From NCBI GenBank assembly GCA_002633005.1, contig NMRA01000648.1, positions 16,467 through 80,466 of the forward strand: DNA of 64,000 nucleotides, given 5' to 3'. Below, in pieces: positions 36,868 through 49,792 of the stretch. Both the position numbers and the translations under genes were made by a program. The stretch comes from Phoronis australis. Lineage: Eukaryota; Phoronida; Phoronidae. The notes beneath the pieces were generated by a model. That model saw only the letters and a program-made list of their open reading frames with translations. It was not told the origin of the DNA and ran no database searches. Each line of letters begins with the position of its first letter. Within the stretch, counting starts at the first letter, position 1.

Positions 36868-39800
36868 ATGAAACGTTTCAAGAAGCTGACGTTTCTTAAC
36901 GCTACTGGTCCCATGGTGGTGAGACTCTATAATGGGATAGATTTTGGCCTCAGTGAAGACAGTGCAAACCTTGAGACTCTTATCGCCAAGTTCAAACAAC
37001 ACATTGTTGACTATGTAGACATAGCATGTCACAGAAATCTGTTCAAATCTCAAGCACAACCTGAAGGGGAATCATTTTATGTATTTTTCAAGGCACTTTA
37101 GGACCTTGGCAAGACATGTGACTTTTGTGACTGTCTGCTTGAGAATTTTGCCTCATGTCCGCATTGTGCTTGTTATCAGCGACATTCTTGCTGCAAACAG
37201 TTATGGCAGTTCCGTGATCTCACTGTAGACCCCTGATGTGCTGCTGAAGATATTACGACCCAGGTACATCAGATTGGTTGCCATGATTTCGAACCAGACT
37301 CAGTGAAAAATGTGGCTACGACTTTTAAAGCCCACCTTCTGCGCACAATTCACTGCCTCTTCAGTGATGGTACCCACGGAAGAAGAAGTCTATCCAGCCT
37401 GACGTAACATTTCTCCCTCCCGACCAGTTTGCAGTTTGCTGAAAAACCCTACCCAAAAACGTGTTCATTGGGCCAGTGATGATCCTGATGTCGAGATTGT
37501 TTGTCTGTTCAAGCATGAATCCATCCACGAGACTTGTAATGTCATTTCGATTAATGACAGCTCTCAGGAAGGCCTAGTCCTTAATGCAAGCTTGTTACCC
37601 GGTGGGAGCCCCATCACAATTTATGTGGATCCTGTTACTACTGTCAATTGCCTAGGAATGTTGAAGAACTCCCCAACAACCCTGGCCTTGACCACTAAAC
37701 TCCCAAGTGTGGAACAAGCAGTCCACCCCCAGGGTAGGAACAGTGGGCCTGCCAGCACAGTGTACTCTCATGGCGCCATTTGTGACTGTGTGGCCTTGAC
37801 CGTTCTCTCAAATTTTTGTTGGGCAGTACGTTTCAGTATTGATCAAACTGTATAACTTGTAAATTGTCCTCCAAAATGTATTCTTGCTGCCCTATTGCCC
37901 AAGGTCAAATCGGAACTTGATCGCTTAGTAAGCCTTGGTATTCTCGTCCAAAAAAGAACCCACTAACTGGTACAGGCAAATGTCTGTTAAAACGAAGCTC
38001 GGTTTAATTGCTGGGACCCTCGACCACTCAACAAGGCTCTCTGGTTCAATAATGGGCGACATTCTTCACAAAAGTTGTTCAAGTCAAAGTTCTGTCCCGG
38101 TTGGACCTGACGTCGGGCTACGGTCATTGCGGCGAACTAGCCAAAGTGTCGAGCATATTCTCTGCCATTGTTACTCGGTCGTTTTCGATGAACCCGCCTT
38201 GTTGGCTGTATCCAGTAACAGCATTCGAAAAAGATTTCTGCAACTTCAACAGGGCCTTGCTGGAATTTTCTATGTTGCAAATGATCTGTTGACTGGGCGC
38301 GACAACCTAGATCATGACAACAATCTGAAAAAACTGTACTTTGCTTGCTGCTGAACGGATTCTGTCATTCAATCTTCTCAAGTGCAAGTTCCGAGTATTG
38401 GAACTCCCTGATCTCAATTATGTAGAAGCCATTTTACGCATGGCTTGGCCACGTGACCAGCAAAGAGTCCAGCATCTTCACAGTGGGATGCCTAGCTCAG
38501 TTCGCACCTCGTTTACCCCATTCTTCGATTAGTGGTGGCAGTCTTGGGATGGACAGAGGAGTGCGCGAAAGCTTTCACCGAGATCAAATCCTTTGTGTTC
38601 TCTTCACCTGTGCTTGTGTATAATGACCCTTACTAAGAGCTCTTGGTAGAGGATAATTCCTCTGAAAATGCTCCGATGCTGCTTTGCTACAAAATTGCAG
38701 GTCTATTGCTTATGCGTCAAGAGCTCTGACTCCTGCATAGGCTAGGTATGCTTTCGTAGAGTGGGAATTACTTGTCTCGGAAATTTTTATCAGTTTGCTT
38801 TCTCCAGAACAGTGCTAGTGTTGCCTGATCACACGCCTTGCATGCGTTGGCGCAGAAAGCAATATGCAAATCCCCTAGGCGATTGCAAGGAATGTTTAAG
38901 AGAATACAGAACTATGATGTTTACTTCCTGTGGCAACTTTGTAAACGCATATTTATATCTGTCATGCTATCATGAGAAAACACTGAGAAACTAACTGGTG
39001 GAGAAGCACTTCCGTATGTTATTTCTGTGACGGGGCTCCAGTGTCTGACGATCGACTTACTGGGCTGTAACTGAACATATAAGCCTGATTCCACGCTTCA
39101 GCAAATTGCTACTGTCATAAGTAATGGATGACCGCAGAACAAAAACGATCTTCCACTGTCGCTGACTTTTCTTCTCGATTCGTGACGGGTTCTCTCTTAG
39201 TGATGGTCGGATTTTCGTGGTATGTGGTCTCAAATGATGAATCTCCTAAATGAACCACATCTCGTAGAGCCCGAGAGTGCCGCGAGTTGTCTCCCTTCAT
39301 GCCACGATTAAGAAGATAAAACCACATTTTGCACGTTCACGTGGTATTTCTTCCCTGACCATGTCAGATAGTACGTCAGCATGGAATTCCGATCTTTCGT
39401 GAACGAGTGCGGCGTTGCTGATCTTATAAGTTTACTAAACAATCCCAATGAAACGGAAAGGTCGAGTCAAAGACTTTACTTCGCAAGCGTGAGAGATCAC
39501 AGAGGAACCCTTATTTGAATATTCTGGAGTCGCGTATTAGTCCGCATCAAGTAGTTGGTAGTGGCCGAGCTCAGCTATTACTCGGTCATCTCACATGCCC
39601 CCTGGTACCTGTCACAACCAAATTGTTACCCCCACGTGACGAGATGTGACGTGTTTTAGAACGACAGTGGAATAATGAGAGAGCTGGCCCGTTTACAACC
39701 TCAACGTGTCAAAGGTCACTCTTGTCTTCCGGAAGGCGACACTGTGCGTGCTCAACCAAGTGACGTAAGCAAGCCGGAGAGGGAGAAAGTAGTTGTTACA

Positions 39801-39930
39801 AAGTAGCTGGGTGACAAATCTTACGAAGTAGAAACTCCTAACAGATTCTACAGTAGAGTGCTCCTCTACAAGCCCTTCGAACCTCCACCAACTGTATCTG
39901 GTGATACATCTTCTGAAGTATAATTCAGCG
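36868..39930 (+). pseudogene. Decayed Ty3/gypsy-type LTR retrotransposon (gag-pol remnant)
   Basis: Collinear traces of a full polyprotein, broken by many stops and frameshifts. In order: a gag-like segment (36868-37130); a possible protease region (37440-37860); reverse transcriptase traces (37880-38530), in which the catalytic aspartate-aspartate motif is altered to VANDLL near 38274 and is followed by LKCKFRVLE near 38378; an RNase H trace SIAYASRALTP near 38702 with a stop right after it; a degenerate zinc-finger/integrase region (39070-39420); and an integrase C-terminal-like trace with SYEVET near 39818. Long terminal repeats were not found. Nothing here can be functional. The element lies 3' of CNDP2 in the same orientation. 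Ty3/gypsy rather than BEL or copia is inferred from domain order and motif style. Confidence 0.8.
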
Positions 39931-41280
39931 ATGCTGGAACTTGTTTTGCCTCCACAGCACATTTCGTGATAAACGATCTCCAATATGTACTTTCACTGAA
40001 TTAAAATCTACAGTTTTCAAGATATTTTGCGGAATGCAAACTTGTCGTTTAGGTTCTGCATAACATAAAATCGCACACAATGTATATTTTGTTTATTATA
40101 TGTATTGTGGGCAAACCGTCAAGTAACAATGAATAGAGAGGTCTCACAAAGCGACGTGAACGTGAATTATCACGTATACTTAATTGTACCCGCCGATTCA
40201 CATTACAGTAACACAAATTGGTTTCGCAACATACATGAACATGAAAGCACACGTGAACTGGATAACTGAGCTCAGGATATCCAGTTATCGCAGTACATAA
40301 TATAATTTTATATTTCGATAACTGAACATCCTGATATTATCCGCTACAGATATGCAAGATAGAAATATATGTTGAATATGAAAAACGTCGTTTCTACGAA
40401 CTCCTGCGAAAAATAATCAATTCTTAGAATGCGAAATTTATTTGCAGTTTAAAATAAATAGATGCAAATAAATTAATCATGTAAAAAGTTTGACAACACA
40501 AAATCATATCTGTTCAAAATCCATTCCAGTTCGATGATGTCAAACGAACCCTTACATAATAAGGATTTTGGAAAAAGTGATTTCTTGCAACTAAATTTTA
40601 AGAACATATATTGACAAAATAATCGTGTTCATTTTATACTGAAGCAAAGAAAGGTTGAGAACCCTATCAAAATAAAAAATCTTTTCGACGTCTTGCCAAA
40701 TAAGAATTGAAAAGGGGTCAAAGGTTTCGCGTTTTAAGCGACGCTAATCTCTGTATTCGCGTAAAATACTCAAACACTGTCGGGATACGTCACAGCCAAT
40801 AATGGCATGTATGACGCGGTATTATAAATGTGACTGTGTCCCTTTGCAAAACCTCTATTTAAAGAGTCCGCAGTTACGTTTGACGTTGTCATAAATAACA
40901 TTTTAATGTCAAAATACACATGTTTGTTTTGTTTATCGAAATTTTATAACTGAGGCACTCCATTCTAAGTATTTTTCAAGACAAATTATAAGTTTTACAA
41001 ACCAAATGAGTTCCACAATTCTCTACTCCTCTGCCCCACACTTAAGCCTTTTTGACGGCGCTTTCCTATAATTCGGTGATTGGCTTATTCTATAGAAACG
41101 AGTGAATGACACTGGGCACTGTATTAATCGCTTGTCTTCCACGGAAGATAAGTTATGCAATGGACGTGACATTGGTTTGACAACATAACATTAAACTTTG
41201 ATATCAATGTCAATTGTTGATACTGTCAAACCTTTGTCTTACAATGACACCATGACGTCTAATTGGTGTAGTCATGATTC
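39931..41280. other. Intergenic, no gene seen
   Basis: Between the retrotransposon remnant and the TATA box of the next gene. Very AT-rich. Contains a small imperfect hairpin near 40255-40290 (AACTGGATA with TATCCAGTT). Part may belong to the retrotransposon's lost 3' LTR, but I cannot match it to any second copy. Confidence 0.5.
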
Positions 41281-41286
41281 CTGAGG

Positions 41287-41293
41287 TATAAAA
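41287..41293 (+). promoter_or_regulatory. TATA box of the PAN/fibrinogen gene
   Basis: TATAAAA sits 55 bases before the ATG at 41348, leaving room for a start site near 41315 and a short 5' UTR. It is the only strong TATA box next to a convincing start codon in the window and implies regulated rather than housekeeping expression. Confidence 0.65.
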
Positions 41294-41347
41294 GTACAAG
41301 CATCACGATGAGCACATGAAAACAGTTGCTAGTGCTCAAAATCGAAT

Positions 41348-44300
41348 ATGCACTCCATACAATGGAAGCTTCGAGTTATTTTGATTTCTTTGGTAGGAGA
41401 ACTCTTCCACTTTCAACAAACTTCTGGCGTGGGACGTCATTATGTTTTGCACGCTTCGTCAAAAACTGTTCGACATTGTTTTGCGAAATTTAAAACGAAA
41501 GTTCGGACAGTATGCATAGGACAATGCTCAGTGTCGGGGCAGTTTGAGGACAACCAGGAATGCCATTTCGCAAGTTACAGAGCAGCAGATTCCTTATGTG
41601 AATTATGCGGGTCGCAAGGAGTCGTGCAGCAACAGTTAGGATGGGAAACTTGGGAACGCCTTCCTGAGAAGAAACTTTCAGGTTTTTATGAAATGTTGTA
41701 CCGTATTGCCTGGAATATAAGACTATGGCCTTATAGTAGAGTACGTCCTTATACTTAAATGTAAGGCTATCGCCTTATAGCATGGGTCAGTGCATTTGCA
41801 AGAGCTCCGTACCCAGACAGAGAGTGTTCTGTGTTCGCCATTTTGGAATTCACTACACGTGTTGTCTTGCTTTTTAGTTTTTTATTTTATATTATTTATT
41901 CAATATTTGTAGAAAATGCTGACTGAACATTTTAATCATGACTGGTTGGCAAAAACAAAAATGGCCTTATATCCGAAATATAAGGTAGGGTCTTATAGTA
42001 TGTGTCATTTGCATTTTAAGTGTTCTGAGAAAACGAATTATTTGGACTCTAAGGCCATGAATTTATATTCCACGTAATACGTTGGGCTTATATTTTTTGT
42101 AATCTTTCTTCTAGTCGGACGTAACGCGTAAATTTAGATAACTTGCTTGCGAATTACATTGATTTCTTTTGCAGATCTTTATCATTTTGGTCGCAACTGT
42201 CACTAAAATCAAAATTCAACAATTTGTGTAGACCTTCGAAGCTCAAAATGTCGTAATTTTTCGTTGCAAAAATTTGTGGTGTGCGGAGGTGCACGTACTG
42301 AACTGACAACAAAGGACCGCATTCCTTGAAGCGGCTCTAAACCCCGCCTGCTGTCACATAAAATTTTTGATTTAGACCCACTTACCATTTTGGTTTAAAA
42401 TCGCTTCTTAGTCAAATGGTTGTTATTTCTAACCTTGAAAAGAACCAACAGTTCATTAGATCATTGCGTGAGAACAAGCTATACAATTTGAATTGTCACG
42501 CCGTGTCATTTTACTCACTAAGCTTGGTATTGAGCTTTAACGAAGTACTTGTTGTTTGTAAGATCAAAGATCACTTCCCATCTGAATTAGAAGCAAGCTG
42601 AGTTCAATTTCATAACTTCATGTAGTCTACATGTAAATAGAAAATTAATTTCGACGAAACGCAAGGTTATTAGCGCTTTAAATAACTCTTTCCGCTAATG
42701 AACGCCTCAAAAAGTTGAGAGTAATCCCTGTTGTTGTTCCTAGTCTAAGGAACTGAAACATTCATGTATGCCTCGCAAATTGACAAACATCTTACCACAT
42801 TTGCCTCAGGAATTAAAGTGTTGACCTTTGAAAGTTGGTCGCAAATAACAGAATTCAAGAATTGGTAATTTTCACGGAGTTCCCGCTCTGTTTGTAGAAC
42901 GCTATTGTTTATTATACCTTAACAATTACGTTTCATAACATTAAGTGGCAATTTAATTTAATAATTAATTCTAAACTATAAGTATAAACATTGACATTGA
43001 TTAATGAGAGTAGTATGACACACAGTGACATAACGTTTTCATGGCATACTGGCGGCGTTTTGTTTGGAGTGGCGCGCGTCCGCAGGGAGGGGGTCCAGCT
43101 CTGGGATCGTTGTCATGAAAGTTCAAGCCAATTGAAACAAATTTTTAAATCTCGGACGTGTTAATATTTGGACTAGTTACACCTGCGATTTCAGACCTTC
43201 GGACTAGTGAACCTTTGCATTGTCGGCCTAGACCCATGTCAACTTGGTGTCATGAATTGTTAACATTTATTATTTATAGAAAACCCCGGACTACATAATA
43301 ATCATTTATTAATTCTAATTTAGGTATAATCCTCATATTCTGAATTGAGTGGAGAAATTTTCACGTTATCTCTTGTAACGTCACAATGAGACAACGGTGA
43401 GATTGTCACATGATATGGATACCGCCTTTACAGGTTCTCTCCATCGCTAGGGGCATCTAGAAAGCCCTCTACGGTACTACGTCTTCTGTGTCACAAGATG
43501 AGAGTGCTCGAGTCGGTTCCGGGTTGAGTTTAAATCTGCATTGTTCGATTGCGTGTGAATGAGTCGAAAAGCATTCATTTGAGCACAGCCTAGCAGGATA
43601 CGCCTGAGTTCTTATTCTTCATACCCGTTGCCGACCTTCCAATGAGGGGAATTGTTTTTTTTTTCACACATCGCACATATCTAGAAGGTTCTCACTCATC
43701 CTGTCTGATTCCTGTCCGTTCACCTTGTGACGCATAATTTTGTTGTGTTCTGTTTTTGTAGAGTCGATTTCGTAACAACACCGCGTAAATAAAACCGTTT
43801 TAAACATAAACGATTAATATTTGAATTATTTTTGATATGCGTTTGTCTTATTAGCATACTCTAGATTCGATTCACTTGGTTCACAAATGGTGAATAGTTT
43901 TGCGACTACTGACAACCACTAAAACAAAAATGTGAGGACCGGCTCCCTCGACCACCCTCCCCTTGTACGCCGCCCAGGTAACGTGTGCCAAAAAAAGTGT
44001 TTTCCAAATTTTACAATATAAACTCTTTTTTTTTATTGCAACATTCGTTTCCTATTTTCAGGGTAGTGTTTTTTAATGAAGCGTCTGACGTTCGTGACAA
44101 CAACCATTATAAGTTTTGTGCTACTAAATGTCTGACCTAACTAACGCTGTAGTTACGGCTATTTCCCAGAATTCATTGAGAGGTGTGATGTGTTTTTTCT
44201 AGTAATTGCTGACGCTGAATTAGAGCGATCATAACAGAACCGTAGTTCATCAATGCACCAAACTGTGCAGTGGTGGATTTAGGGGGGGGGGGGGGGGNNN

Positions 44301-47300
44301 NNNNNNNNNNNNNNNNNNNNNNNNNNNNNNNNNNNNNNNNNNNNNNNNNNNNNNNNNNNNNNNNNNNNNNNNNNNNNNNNNNNNNNNNNNNNNNNNNNNN
44401 NNNNNNNNNNNNNNNNNNNNNNNNNNNNNNNNNNNNNNNNNNNNNNNNNNNNNNNNNNNNNNNNNNNNNNNNNNNNNNNNNNNNNNNNNNNNNNNNNNNN
44501 NNNNNNNNNNNNNNNNNNNNNNNNNNNNNNNNNNNNNNNNNNNNNNNNNNNNNNNNNNNNNNNNNNNNNNNNNNNNNNNNNNNNNNNNNNNNNNNNNNNN
44601 NNNNNNNNNNNNNNNNNNNNNNNCTGCCCTGCCCCCCCCCCCCCAACTCAAATCTGGATCCACCCCTGGCCTGTACTTTTCTATTCAACAAAAGTGATAA
44701 GGGTGTTAGTCGTGGATATACTGTTGCTAACCTTCCATCGGCAGTTGCGCAAACTTGTTGTTAAAGTTAATCAGTTTTCTCATTGATGTAGTATCCTGTT
44801 CAAGACGTCTTTACTGGGGAATTTAAGATGCCATAAGGGGGCCCAATCATAAAGTTTATTAGTCTACTCTCAACGCAAGAACCAATAATAGTTTTGTAAA
44901 AACGAGCAAGTTTCTCGCCTAACAGAACTGTCTCCAACAGGTGTTCCAGAGACGACAAGATGGTTCTCAGGATTTTTACCTATCCTGGTCCGATTACAAG
45001 AAAGGTTTTGGATCACTTAATGGAGAATTTTGGCTAGGTAAGCAGTTTTTACGTTGAAGTGTGAAACAAAACGAACTCTTGTGGCCTAGTCGATCCCAGA
45101 TAGGAAAGAATATATAGTGATCATTTTTATTTATTGAGCGGGTTATGAAGTACCAATCATTCACGAGGCGCGTTGGGGTACAAATCAGACACGTGTTTAA
45201 CAAAATACGCTACATAAAACGATGAGTTTGATTGACTGACAACGATTTTGTTGCTGCCAACTGCACCCCTGCGCCCCCTGTCCAACCATTGTGTAACAGA
45301 CATGCTCACTGCGCCATTACACTGACAAACAAGGCCAACTTTACAATTTTCGTTTTTGCTTGCCACTGTTGAAGCACAACTGGCGAGTCATTTTGAAACC
45401 TGTAGAATGTTGTTCCATTTTCGCGACGTTCATATCCACGACAGCACACCATCACACTTGCGAAGAAACGGATTGACATGACCATGTGACGTCAGTATGG
45501 GTAACTTATGGTGGGCCGTTGAGGGGAAAGCGTCGCCGTAAAATTACGCTCGTAATTACGAGCGTAAATTAAATTGCAGGAGTGTCGCCGTACAATTACG
45601 CTCGTAAATTAAATGAGGAAAAGTTTCGCCTTAAAATTACGAGCGTAAATTAAATTGCAAAAGTGTTGCAGTAAAATTACGCCCGTAAATTAAATGGGGA
45701 AATATCGTCGTAAATTACGCTCGTAAAATACCTTAAGAACGTTCCAAATTTTTTATCCAATCAGTGTTGACCTAACATACACGACTCAGTGTTGCTGGGC
45801 AGCTCGTTCTTGCACAATCGCTGACATTGCAGCAGCGATTTGATCCGCCATGATTCAGCGCTCGTATTGTAGACATGTAACCCGTCAGTAAATAAGTATT
45901 TCCATGAGCACGCGCGACAGTGGATTGTAAAACCCAACGTCATTGGCTAAGAGTTTAAACTAAATTACGAGCGTAATTTTACGCCGTAAAGAATTAAATT
46001 ACGCTCGTAATTTTACGGCGTAATTAACGGCGTAAATAACGGCGTAATGTACATAATTACGCTCGTACATGTATTTTTCCGGCGACACTTTGCCCCCAAC
46101 GGCCCATCATAGTAACTGACCTACATGTACACTATGCTTGGACATTTGTTGACAACAGTGCCGTGTGTGATGGCTGACAGATGGTAAGAAGGAATCTTGA
46201 CATCACACTGTAATCATTTCCAAGCAAAATATTGGTAGAGCACCCCCTTGAGGGTTACACTAATTTCTCGAAAATTCTCAGCTTTTCTCTTGCAACCAGT
46301 GAGGGTAAACAAAGCTGACAACTGAAAAAATGTCAGCGATTTCCTTTGTTCAGTCTGAGAAATCAAGCATATGCTATTCGTAGCATTCAAACGCAGTACA
46401 AATCACAAAAGACCCACCCATCCAAGCGCTTGATAATTTCTAATGAAGGGTGAGGCAAATTGAAACGTGGATCAAAATCTGTTGAGTTCCACCATACTAG
46501 GTGCTCAAACCATTCTGAGACAAAACAAAGGGTTATGCCAATTCTAGAAAATCTGGGCATTTGATGGAGAAATGTTTGGCAGGCACAGACAGGTTCCCCG
46601 TTAGCCATGCAGCTCGCTGTGTCTGACTGAATGTCAAAACAGAGCTAGGAATTTTCTAAAATGTTGGCGAAATACACGAGCCTACGGCTTAAAGTCGGAT
46701 ATGCGCATGTGCGTGGCAGATGACAGTGTATATAAATCAAGTCTATTTTTATATTGTGTGTATTATTTTTATATCATTTTGAAAAACAAACGTGGCCATG
46801 GGACCATTGATCCAGAGGTCCTCAAATGTATGTGCCAATTTGGATGACCTATTGGTTGCGTTCGTATTTTTGTGTTCTTTTTCGATTCGACTTTTGGGAG
46901 ACGGCATTTTAACGTGTTTATTACTTGGTGTATTTGCGGCACTTTCATCACCGAACTTACATCAAAATCTAACACCCCAGACCATGAGTATACTTAAAGT
47001 TTGTACATGTAAATCCAAAAATCAACTGACACCTAACTCGTCCGTTATGGTCGTTTAAAAGAAACACAAAAGTCAATCTTATGAACGTGATTTACTTGTA
47101 GCATCACTCCCAAGCTTTTGTATTAAAGAAAAGTCTTGTGGTTCGGTTATATGATTAGTTCCGTGAGTAAGATATTGTCTTCTTCTTTCTCCCAGGAAAC
47201 GACAATATTCACTCCATCACTAATCGTCCTGGTACATCCTACGAACTACGCATTGACTTGGAGGATTTTGAAAACGCAACAGTCTTTGCTAAATACTCTC

Positions 47301-49792
47301 GATTTTCTGTTGGCAGCGAGGTGGATAAGTATAGACTGACGGTGGTGAACTTTAATTTGGAGAGTACTGGCGGTGAGTTGATAGAAAAATTTGAAAAAAA
47401 TACTTTTGAGCTTTCCCTTAAAACACAGTCCCATAAATGGAAGGATTAAATGAATTAATAGACGGATAAAAATATTTATTGGGTTTTCATGTTTAAGTCT
47501 ACATTTTTTCGAAATTACACCTCTTCTAGATTGTCAAAAGATTGCGATGCAACACTGTTGCTCGTCACCATTTTGATATGCGCAAAGATTGCTGGGAAAT
47601 TTTTGTTGTTATAGTGAGATTCTCAGCTACACGCTTGTGCATGGGCGCGATAATCAGAGTGAACAAATGGACAAGTATATTCAAATACAGTTTGTCATTT
47701 TGATAATCACTTGCAAAATTGGTCTCGTAAAAATCATACCAAGGTAATGAAATGTCAATAATAAGACATTAAATAATTTGTTAATACTTTGCGGTATAGA
47801 AGAAAGTTTAACGCGCTCCGCCACAATCCGAAGATCGTTTCTAAAATGGGCATAACATATCTTGGTGAAATTGTCCGAGTTTATCTCACTATTCATTCTC
47901 CAGACATTGTCAGCGGATCTTTTTTGTTTTCAAATCATTTAGTTTCCAATTTTAATTTGAACCAACCCCTGTTTGGATTTTCGGAAAATTTCGAAAGATT
48001 GCCACGAGCGAGTGTTTTTTTAAACGCTGATGGAAGTAAGGGCGTTCTTTATGATGCAAGTTGCTTTTTGAATGTTAGGCGAAAGTGCACGTCATATGCT
48101 TCATGTTCCATTAACTGTGAAAACATGTTTTGTCACTCCATCAGCAAATGGCATGAACAATGACATATTTGAACGAACAGCGTCTTTGTCGTCGCAAAAG
48201 TTACAATTCAAAATAAAAGTTAAAATTATTTTACCAAATTTTCCAAGTTATATTTATATAATTTTACATAATAAATCACAAGCGGTAAGTATTGATGATT
48301 CCTTGGTACAGTCACTTCAGACAGCTTGTAAATATAAAAACAAGTGGTCATCTGTGATAGGTATAAACGGTGTTATAAATAATGTAAATTTTAGTGACTG
48401 ATACATGGTGGAGAAAAGTAAATAAACTCCACTTCAATTGTACAAAAGATACAAAATTGCGTTGGTTTCAATACCGCTTAATTCACAGAATATTACCAAC
48501 TAATAATTATTTATATAAAATTAAAATAAAAACAAGTCATCTATGCTCTTTCTGTGGAGAACACAGTGAAACTGTCTCCAACTCTTTTGGGAATGTCGTC
48601 TTGTTTCCGGTTTCTGGCTCCTGTTTGTTGCGTGGTTGAAACAAACATATCATGTAAATTTTCATGTGGACAAGATAGCAGTGTTTTTTGGGTTTTTTTG
48701 GAAACATTCAGTCGGAAAAATGTAATATTAATCTGTTGATCATGTTAGCAAAAAATTACATATTTACCCAAACGTTTGTTAAAAAAACCCTTAATTTCCA
48801 ATTGTTCATTAACTTTATTAAATTACATCCTGAAGAAAATACGGTACTTGTTGACTAACGATTTAATGTTATTCTTTGTAAACGATGTATACTGTATTGT
48901 TTTTATGTGACATGTAATTATCATGCTGGAGCAAAAAAAAATTATTGGGTAAATATGCACGATTGAGTTTAACGTCTTACATCATACGCCGATTTTTCTT
49001 AAAAGTCACTAAAACTTTCTAAAGTCAGTTCATGAAAATTTCTTTTTTTGAATGATTGCTCTTTCGGAGACAAGATGAAATTTAAAAAAACTTGCTATTA
49101 GTCTTAATTGAGCAATAATTTAGGGCATTCTGCGGAACGCTCTTTAAGGAGGCAATTTTTGGAAATTCCCAATACATGTGAACCTAAGCCTTCCTTTTTC
49201 AAAGCCTTGAAGAGTGACTTCCAGGCTGGGCCACACAAAAATTCGACTGTTCCAACGACTCCGTGCTTGATCAATTTTTTTTTAATGCAAACTCACAAGA
49301 TAATTTTGAATTGAGCAATTTACTCTTATTGTGCTCTTTCTATCAATCAGTCTCGTATTGCTGGTCATCCACTTCGATCTTCCACAAGTTTGCGAGATGG
49401 CTTTAGAAAAACACGTTTTTCATGTCCGGCATTCCATTGGGAATATATTCAAAAGCACACCTCCGAGTTCTGGCCGTGAGTCTAATGTAACTTTCTCTTC
49501 AGGTGAGGCCATGCTTTTCCACAACAATTGCAATTTCACTACCAAGGACGCTGATAACGACTTGGAGGCCAACGGAAACTGCGCAGTGGATTCCGAAGGC
49601 GCCTGGTGGTACAACAATTGTCACAGATCTAACTTGAACGGTCGATATTTTATTGGGTGGCAAGGTGGTTTTGGTACTGGCGTCAACTGGGAAGGTTTCA
49701 GGGGAAGGCGGTACTCTCTAAAAAGTAGCGAGATGAAAATAAGACCTGTTCCATTGTTGCTGGAAGAATGGGGTCCCTTGCCTTCTATGTAA
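41348..49792 (+). CDS. Secreted PAN-like / fibrinogen C-terminal domain protein (incomplete in the middle)
   Basis: First exon 41348 to about 41681 (donor uncertain). It encodes a hydrophobic signal-like start ([16 protein letters not shown]), then a cysteine-spaced PAN/apple-like domain ([22 protein letters not shown]). Fibrinogen-domain exons are 44941-45037 ([23 protein letters not shown]), 47196-47372 ([21 protein letters not shown]) and 49503-49792 (TAA). The last holds the calcium-site motif KDADND, the Cys pair around GAWWYNNC, and SNLNGRYF. Phases across the last three exons agree. The exon encoding the start of the fibrinogen domain, before the GGGWT position, was not found; it may lie in the N gap at 44298-44623 or be missed. 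Such proteins are extracellular lectin-like recognition molecules (ficolin/FREP style); the ligand is unknown. That the PAN exon and the fibrinogen exons are one gene is inference. Confidence 0.75.
41682..44265. other. Presumed intron between PAN and fibrinogen exons
   Basis: No exon recognised. A diverged direct repeat of about 45 bases (CTTATAGCATG and CTTATAGTATG blocks near 41775 and 41992) is present. A GC-richer patch at 43400-43800 ends with TAAATAAAACC; it has some features of an LTR but lacks verifiable ends. Confidence 0.4.
44266..44664. mobile_element. G-tract/C-tract DNA element containing the N gap
   Basis: Begins CAGTGGTGGATTTAGG followed by a run of about 17 G. It is interrupted by 326 N (44298-44623) and resumes CTGCCCTG with about 14 C, then AACTCAAATCTGGATCCACCCCTG. 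Both ends match the complete copy at 58098-58246, which reads CTGGCAGATTTAGGAGGGGG at one end and CCCAACTCAAAATCCTGGAATCG then CCCCTG at the other. The gap is therefore probably the inside of one more copy, unsequenced because of the opposing G and C homopolymers. Confidence 0.65.
45507..46111. mobile_element. 605-bp MITE with subterminal ACGAGCGT palindromic arrays
   Basis: Terminal inverted repeats of about 35 bases run inward from TATGGTGGGCCGTTG (45507) and, reverse-complemented, from TATGATGGGCCGTTG (46111), continuing into GTCGCCG at both ends. GTAACT flanks both sides (45501-45506 and 46112-46117). Each subterminal zone holds several copies of TTACG(CT/AG)CGTAA, about nine in all, many joined by AAATTAAAT. 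The 230-base core is unique and non-coding. It sits in an intron of the fibrinogen-domain gene. The repeated motif may be a transposase-binding site; that is inference. Confidence 0.82.
48190..48960 (+). mobile_element. Non-LTR retrotransposon (LINE) 3' fragment
   Basis: The frame at 48394-48600 carries the pattern seen after the reverse transcriptase of many LINEs: [28 protein letters not shown], then a zinc-knuckle-like [11 protein letters not shown] frameshift follows, and the expected FW..C continuation ([12 protein letters not shown]) is in another frame from about 48588. A further segment with [13 protein letters not shown] is near 48730. At least two frameshifts and stops make it dead. 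It lies in the intron before the last fibrinogen exon. Confidence 0.65.

Noticed and set aside
43400-43808. Possible solo LTR (starts TGTCAC, ends near AATAAAACC...AAACA)
   Set aside because: No target-site duplication at the proposed ends and no second copy in the window to compare; the boundaries would be guesswork.
44173-44764. Frames of up to 172 codons across the N gap
   Set aside because: Made mostly of undefined bases plus homopolymer G or C; not a gene.
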